Below the pieces are notes generated by a model. The model saw only the letters and a list, made by a program, of their open reading frames with translations. It searched no databases and had not been told where the DNA came from. This document shows, piece after piece, positions 51,921 through 56,279 of a stretch of 56,279 nucleotides of DNA (position 1 is the first letter of the stretch; each line of letters starts with the position of its first letter). The stretch is from Limisphaerales bacterium (lineage in GTDB: Bacteria > Verrucomicrobiota > Verrucomicrobiia > Limisphaerales > UBA11358). The stretch spans positions 1 through 56,279 of the forward strand of contig PLAY01000158.1 in the NCBI GenBank assembly GCA_003134375.1, read 5' to 3'. The position numbers and the translations under genes are program-made.

Positions 51921-52991
51921 TCACGGCTCAACCAGCACCGGCATCCCCACCCACACCAGCTTCGACAGGTATTCCGCGTCCCAATTTGCCAGCCGGAAGC
52001 AACCGTGCGATTCTGTGCGCCCAACCTGCTCCGGAATCGGCGTGCCGTGAATGCCGTAGCCAGTCTTGTCCAGACCAATCCAGGCCACACCCACCGGATT
52101 ATTCGGACCGGGCGGCAAAATCAGTTTCATCTTCAACTGCCGCGCCTCGGGCGATTCGGGAAACAGGTCCGGGTCGAAGGTGTAATTCGGGTGGGGCGCA
52201 ATGACCGCGACGTGCAATTCGCCGACCGGCCGTTTCTCGACGTTCGCCGCGATGCTGCACGGAAAATGCGCGAGCAGGTTCGTTTCCATGTCGAAGGCCT
52301 CCAAAAACTTGTCCGCCAGATGGATGACGGCGAACGCCGCCTTGTTCGACGCTACGGGATAATCCACGTCGGGAACCTGCAAAACCGTCCCCGCCGCGAT
52401 GTTCGTCCAGTTGACATTCAAATTCAGCCGCCGGATCAGTTCGGGATGTGAATGGCTTTTTTCCGCGACGAGTTCGAGTTCTGTTTCGTATTCCAACGCC
52501 GTTTGCTGCGACTTGGCCAGCCACGTTTTGCCGAGCGGTTGCAGCCGCGCCAGGTCGTCGGTCGTGACCACATAAGTCGTCATCAGCGGCGCATTGAGCA
52601 TGAGCCGGGCGCGCGTGTCTGCGTTGAGCGCACCGGTCACCGGCAAATGTTGAGTTTCCTGAAAAACGGAAATGGCCCGGCGCGTTTGCGAACCGAGCGC
52701 GGCGTCAATGGATCCCGATGAAATCGCCCGGCGCGCCAGCGCCACCTGCGCTTCAAACACGTTGCGCACCGGACGCGGAAAAGTGGCCGGCGATTCGGGG
52801 ACAACGACAAATGGCCGCAGGCGCGGCGCCACGGCCTTTACCGGCGCACGGACGACTTTGGTTGGAGGATGCTCGTGACGCCACCAAAGCCACGCCCCGG
52901 CCGCGAGCACAGCCAGCGCCAACAGCCAGCGCCAGCTGCCGCGCCTTTTGCGGTGCGGGCGGAACGACGAAGAATTGGAATTGCGGCGCAC
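51921..52991 (-). CDS. L,D-transpeptidase (YkuD) with peptidoglycan-binding domain
   Basis: 356 residues, GTG start, one N-terminal membrane anchor (WLLALAVLAAGAWLWW after a basic stretch). A putative peptidoglycan-binding helix region (SGSIDAALGSQTRRAISVFQ) is followed by a LysM-like segment (NVNWTNIAAGTVLQVPDV), then the YkuD core with HGTPIPEQVG and SHGCFRLANWD; C331 is the catalytic cysteine. It forms 3-3 cross-links in peptidoglycan or attaches proteins to it. Periplasmic. Confidence 0.92.
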   Translation of the reverse strand: MRRNSNSSSFRPHRKRRGSWRWLLALAVLAAGAWLWWRHEHPPTKVVRAPVKAVAPRLRPFVVVPESPATFPRPVRNVFEAQVALARRAISSGSIDAALGSQTRRAISVFQETQHLPVTGALNADTRARLMLNAPLMTTYVVTTDDLARLQPLGKTWLAKSQQTALEYETELELVAEKSHSHPELIRRLNLNVNWTNIAAGTVLQVPDVDYPVASNKAAFAVIHLADKFLEAFDMETNLLAHFPCSIAANVEKRPVGELHVAVIAPHPNYTFDPDLFPESPEARQLKMKLILPPGPNNPVGVAWIGLDKTGYGIHGTPIPEQVGRTESHGCFRLANWDAEYLSKLVWVGMPVLVEP

Positions 52992-53040
52992 GCGGAGATT
53001 AAGCCACAGGCCGACCGGCGACCCAAGACCGAAGTCGCCC

Positions 53041-53754
53041 TCAGTGCAAGTTCAAAAGCGCGTCACCGATCAGCTTCGCGGCGTCATCGTAATTGACCAG
53101 GCCGGTGTTGATGATCATGTGGTAAAGCAACGGATCATTAATGTCGGTATTGAAATACTTTTTCAGATAACGTTCGCGGCCGCGGTCTTCGTTTAGACAG
53201 AATTTGCGCGCCTGGTCCAGGGTCAGGTTGTATTTGTGGTATTCTCTGTGGGAGTATTCGACGCGTTTTTCGAGCGGAGCCACCAGGCGGATATGCAGCA
53301 CATGCGGCAATTCGGCGGTGATCACGTTGCCGCCACGGCCGATGAGGATCACGTTGCCCAACCCGGCCAGCCTGAGCATGGTCTCGGCAGTTTGACGGAC
53401 AATGGTCTCCACCGGCGGATGCAACTCGAACAAATCCGCCATAATCTCCTGGGTTTTCGATATGGTGTCCTCGGGCAGCAACCTGGCCAGGCGGGTCGGC
53501 AGGTTGTGGTCCTCGAGGACCTTGTCCATGAGATTGCGGTCGAATACAGTCCACGGACAGGCGTCCTTGGGCGAGCGGGACTGCAGGTATTCGGCGAGTT
53601 TCCGGGCAACAGCAAGCGCGCCGCAACCAGCCTGCCGGGAAATGGTCACGGCGTGGCGAATGCCGCTCTCAGCTTGAGAGCCGGATTTCCCGCCATCTCG
53701 CAACTGGCAGTTGATGAAGGATAAACAATGTTCAAGACCGGCGCTCTCAATCAT
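53041..53754 (-). CDS. Cytidylate-kinase-like protein
   Basis: 237 residues. Family features: AVTISRQAGCGALAVARKLAEYL in place of a P-loop, WTVFDRNLMDKVLE, VILIGRGGNVITAELPHVLHIRLVAP, and NEDRGRERYLKKYFNTDIND. Members of this family resemble CMP kinase but the substrate is not proven. It begins two bases after the hypothetical gene at 53757 and is probably co-transcribed with it and the PstS-like gene. Confidence 0.85.
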   Translation of the reverse strand: MIESAGLEHCLSFINCQLRDGGKSGSQAESGIRHAVTISRQAGCGALAVARKLAEYLQSRSPKDACPWTVFDRNLMDKVLEDHNLPTRLARLLPEDTISKTQEIMADLFELHPPVETIVRQTAETMLRLAGLGNVILIGRGGNVITAELPHVLHIRLVAPLEKRVEYSHREYHKYNLTLDQARKFCLNEDRGRERYLKKYFNTDINDPLLYHMIINTGLVNYDDAAKLIGDALLNLH

Positions 53755-53756
53755 AA

Positions 53757-54140
53757 TTACCTCCGGGGTTGTCCAACCGCCGGCACTCCTGATTCGTCAT
53801 CAATCTTTAAATTGGATTCCTTCATGACTGTTCCATCACGTGAAACAAAGGCAACCGCCACCTGGCCGAGCCGAACAAACAGCGGACGCAAGGGCTCCTC
53901 CTGCTGAATGAGCGCGAGCAGACAAGTCATAAGCGCCTCGTGCTCTTCTGGTGAGCCAACAAAGCCAACACTGAACTCCTCGCAAGCATCGCCGTATTTC
54001 TTGTACCACTGATAGAGAGTGTCAACCATCAATCCAAACTGTGTCTCGACACTATCCCCCGGTCGGATGGAAACCGTAAGGCCAACCCCTTGGAGTTCGC
54101 GTCCGTCCTTCTGTATCGTCTTCCGTCCGGCTTTAACCAT
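53757..54140 (-). CDS. Hypothetical protein in the PstS-like operon
   Basis: 127 residues; family not recognised. Features: a charged N-terminus, VGLTVSIRPGDSVETQFG, an aromatic segment (YQWYKKYGDACEEF), and HEALMTCLLALIQQ. No signal peptide or membrane segment. Its start lies one base from the end of the PstS-like gene and its stop two bases before the kinase-like gene, so co-expression is likely. Confidence 0.6.
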   Translation of the reverse strand: MVKAGRKTIQKDGRELQGVGLTVSIRPGDSVETQFGLMVDTLYQWYKKYGDACEEFSVGFVGSPEEHEALMTCLLALIQQEEPLRPLFVRLGQVAVAFVSRDGTVMKESNLKIDDESGVPAVGQPRR

Positions 54141-54141
54141 A

Positions 54142-54996
54142 TCAAGGACGAGGCACGAAGCCCATTCGAGTCAGGATTTCCTGCCCGCGCTTTGACTGAA
54201 CAAACTGGACAAAATCCCGTGTTGCCGACGATTCCTTCGTCGTGTCGGTGTAAAGGTGGAGCACCCGCGCGTAAGGATATTGACCTCCATTCACCGACGC
54301 GATGGTGGGGGCCACGCCTCCGATTGACACGGCCTTGACACCGTCCTGGCTGACCAGATCAATGCTGGCATAACCAATTCCGTTCGCATCTTGAGCCACA
54401 TTCTGGACGATTCCCACGTAATTGGTGAACGCTTTCAAGCCCAGGGCATAAGGCCTGTTTTCCATCGCCAATTCCCGAAAGCCCAGATGGGTTCCTGAAA
54501 TTTCATCGCGGCTGCACAAATGGATCGGCGCATCCGGCCCGCCCACCTCTTTCCAATTTGTGACCACTCCGGTAAAAATGTCCCGCACTTGATCCCGCGT
54601 CAGGTTCCCGACGGGGCTGCCGGCGTTGACGACGACCTCCACGCTGTAAGCGCCGATGACGTAATCGTTAAACTCTACATCCCGATCCTTGGCCAGTTGC
54701 AATTCGTTTGTGCTCACCGGGCGCGAAGCCGCAGCGATGTCGCATCGCGCAACCATCAATGCCCCCATCCCATACGTGGTCCCTTTGTATTCGGTGTCAA
54801 AAACAACTGTGGGGTGCTCCTTCCAGTACTCCGCAATGAGCCGCGGGGCCAATTCTTCTCCAAACGTGTTCGAGCCCCGGATGGTGATTTTTCCCGGTTT
54901 CCCACAGCCCGCGATCACCACGCTGAGCACCATTAAACTGAGGCTGCCCACGAGTGTAATTCGGCGGAAACCAAAGCAATCGTTATTTGTTTTCAT
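54142..54996 (-). CDS. PstS-like phosphate-binding lipoprotein
   Basis: 284 residues. Lipobox VVIAGC, then the PstS core: ITIRGSNTFGEELAPRLI, EYKGTTYGMGALMVARCDIAAASRPV, NDYVIGAYSVEVVVN, LTRDQVRDIFTGVVTNWKEVGG, RDEISGTHLGFRE, and VNGGQYPYARVLHLYTD. Such proteins bind phosphate or similar oxyanions for ABC uptake, but no PstABC permease is in the window and stand-alone copies can act as sensors. First gene of the run 54996 to 53041. Confidence 0.88.
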   Translation of the reverse strand: MKTNNDCFGFRRITLVGSLSLMVLSVVIAGCGKPGKITIRGSNTFGEELAPRLIAEYWKEHPTVVFDTEYKGTTYGMGALMVARCDIAAASRPVSTNELQLAKDRDVEFNDYVIGAYSVEVVVNAGSPVGNLTRDQVRDIFTGVVTNWKEVGGPDAPIHLCSRDEISGTHLGFRELAMENRPYALGLKAFTNYVGIVQNVAQDANGIGYASIDLVSQDGVKAVSIGGVAPTIASVNGGQYPYARVLHLYTDTTKESSATRDFVQFVQSKRGQEILTRMGFVPRP

Positions 54997-55160
54997 GACA
55001 CGCCCTTCTGTTCACAGCCAAACCATTTCACGCTGATACTCCATCCGTTGTGGCAAGCAGTTCAAGGAAAAAAATCGCGCCGCCGCAACGGGCCGGCCCG
55101 GCGGAAAGCAAAGCAAAGATGGAAACGCAGTCAGATGAATCCGAATGTCTGGAAACTTTA

Positions 55161-56246
55161 TCAAGAACCTCCACCAGCCCCCGCCCCGCCGCCGATGACA
55201 TCTCCTCCGATAATGGCGATTAACGGCAGGAACATGGCGATGACAATGCTGCCCACGACAATGGCCAGGAAAATAATCATGACCGGTTCCAGCAGCGACG
55301 TCATGGCACTGACGGCATTGTCCACCTCCTCGTCGCTGGTGTCGGCGATCCTCATGAGCATGTCCGGCAGCGCGCCGGTTTGTTCGCCCACGTCCACCAT
55401 GCCGGACACCATCGCCGGAAAAATCCGGGATTCTTTCAGCGGCCCGGCGATGCTCCCGCCTTCCTTCACGCTGTCGTGGATTTTTGAAATCACGCCGCCC
55501 ACGATGACATTGCCGGACGTTTCCTTCACGATGGTCAACGCCTGAAGGATGGGCACGCCGCTGCCGAGCAGGGTCCCCAGTGTCCGGGCAAATCGGGAGA
55601 GCACCACCTTTTGGCAAACCGTACCGACGACAGGCATGATTAGTTTGAAGCGGTCAAACCACCGCCGACCGCGCCGGGTGCGAACGAGAATCGGCAACAC
55701 AAACGCCAGGACCAGCCCAACCATTCCGACGGTCAGAAAGTGGCTTTTGAACACATCGCTGATTTTCAAGACCCACACGGTGAACGACGGCATGGGCCGG
55801 CCATTGAGCAACCCGTCAAAAATCGCCTGGAACCGTGGAATGACAAAAACCGTCAGCAGCGCGAGGATGCCCGTCGCGACCACCAGCACGGCGACCGGAT
55901 AAAACATGGCGGCCTTGATTTTGCCTTTGATTTTCAGCGCCTTCTCCATGAACTCCGCCTGGCGCCGGAGCGCCACTTCCAGGACACCGCCCATTTCGCC
56001 CGCCTTGACCATGTTCACGTAAAGCGGATTGAAAACCCTTGGATGCGCCGCCAGGGCCTCGGACAACGTACTCCCGCCTTCAATGGCCGCAGCCACGTCC
56101 GTGATGACGCGCTTCAGCGCGCGGTTCTCCGTCTGCTCCTGCAGGATGCGCAACCCGCGCATGAGCGGCATCCCCACGTCAATCAGCGTCGCCAGCTGGC
56201 GGGTGAACACCGCGAGAACGGCCGGTTTGATCCTCCCGGCCGGCAT
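55161..56246 (-). CDS. GspF/PilC-like inner membrane protein, N-terminus probably truncated
   Basis: 361 residues of the two-domain T2SS F-type fold: VLAVFTRQLATLIDVGMPLMRGL, a first helix set (MFYPVAVLVVATGILALLTVF), then the second copy (LSRFARTLGTLLGSGVPILQ, VSGMVDVGEQTGALPDML) and a C-terminal membrane helix (IIFLAIVVGSIVIAMFLPL) with a glycine tail. The family is about 400 residues with 50-70 residues before TRQL; here only about 14 are present and a stop codon (TAA) lies 24 bases upstream of ATG 56246, near the window edge. Either the gene is 5'-broken or the start lies beyond the window in another frame. Role: assembly of a pseudopilus. Confidence 0.85.
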   Translation of the reverse strand: MPAGRIKPAVLAVFTRQLATLIDVGMPLMRGLRILQEQTENRALKRVITDVAAAIEGGSTLSEALAAHPRVFNPLYVNMVKAGEMGGVLEVALRRQAEFMEKALKIKGKIKAAMFYPVAVLVVATGILALLTVFVIPRFQAIFDGLLNGRPMPSFTVWVLKISDVFKSHFLTVGMVGLVLAFVLPILVRTRRGRRWFDRFKLIMPVVGTVCQKVVLSRFARTLGTLLGSGVPILQALTIVKETSGNVIVGGVISKIHDSVKEGGSIAGPLKESRIFPAMVSGMVDVGEQTGALPDMLMRIADTSDEEVDNAVSAMTSLLEPVMIIFLAIVVGSIVIAMFLPLIAIIGGDVIGGGAGAGGGS

Positions 56247-56279
56247 TCGAACCTGTAGATTTAGAGCTTATCCGTAAAT

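Overview
The window looks like a chromosomal contig from an uncultivated Verrucomicrobiota bacterium of the Pedosphaerales/Limisphaerales type. This is inferred from gene content, not from a marker tree. Supporting signs are PEP-CTERM exported proteins, many families of long extragenic palindromes, GSU-type secreted glycosidases, a LemA/M48 pair, a GspF-like pseudopilin-system gene, and weak Shine-Dalgarno signals with apparently leaderless promoters. No rRNA, tRNA, CRISPR array, transposase or prophage was recognised.

Layout. 1-7186 is accessory: a TPR-sulfotransferase, two PEP-CTERM proteins (one frameshifted), a secreted repeat protein, a VapBC-like toxin-antitoxin pair, and large repeat tracts, including a palindrome array (3058-3416) and a 320-bp tandem duplication that carries a transcription terminator. 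7187-21765 is a ten-gene, same-strand, mostly ATGA-coupled operon and the main point of interest: mvhD-like, metF, two FMN/glutamate-synthase-barrel genes with ferredoxin motifs, a class II amidotransferase-GXGXG gene, hdrC, hdrB, a giant hdrA with a GltD-like insert, a second mvhD-like gene and metV. 21766-28648 holds a decayed hypothetical gene, a second toxin-antitoxin pair, an M1 aminopeptidase with HEAT repeats, a permease remnant, a single-domain response regulator and a pectin-lyase-fold enzyme. 28655-35515 (minus) is a conventional gltB/gltD glutamate synthase interrupted by a GxxExxY gene. 35985-48899 holds mnmA, two paralogous Fn3/Ig secreted proteins, rpmI-rplT-pheS-(frameshifted methyltransferase)-pheT-pfk, and a GH51 arabinofuranosidase lipoprotein. 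49088-56246 (minus) holds M48 protease, lemA, L,D-transpeptidase, a cytidylate-kinase-like gene, a hypothetical, a PstS-like lipoprotein and a GspF-like protein.

How the genes fit together. MetF plus MetV, HdrABC and MvhD is the core of the MetFV-HdrABC-MvhD methylene-tetrahydrofolate reductase known from acetogens such as Moorella. Here it is combined in one operon with a split, archaeal-type glutamate-synthase-like set, and its HdrA carries an NAD(P)H-type GltD module. The inference is a multi-flavin, possibly electron-bifurcating complex linking NAD(P)H, ferredoxin, one-carbon folate chemistry and perhaps glutamine/glutamate. A complete ordinary GOGAT is also present in the window, so the operon copies are probably not the housekeeping enzyme.

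The second theme is repeat invasion. Palindromic elements that occur between genes here also sit in frame inside pheT, pheS and the amidotransferase-GXGXG gene, adding peptide inserts to otherwise conserved proteins. A pair of 132-bp inverted copies brackets an internal segment of the Hdr/Met operon.
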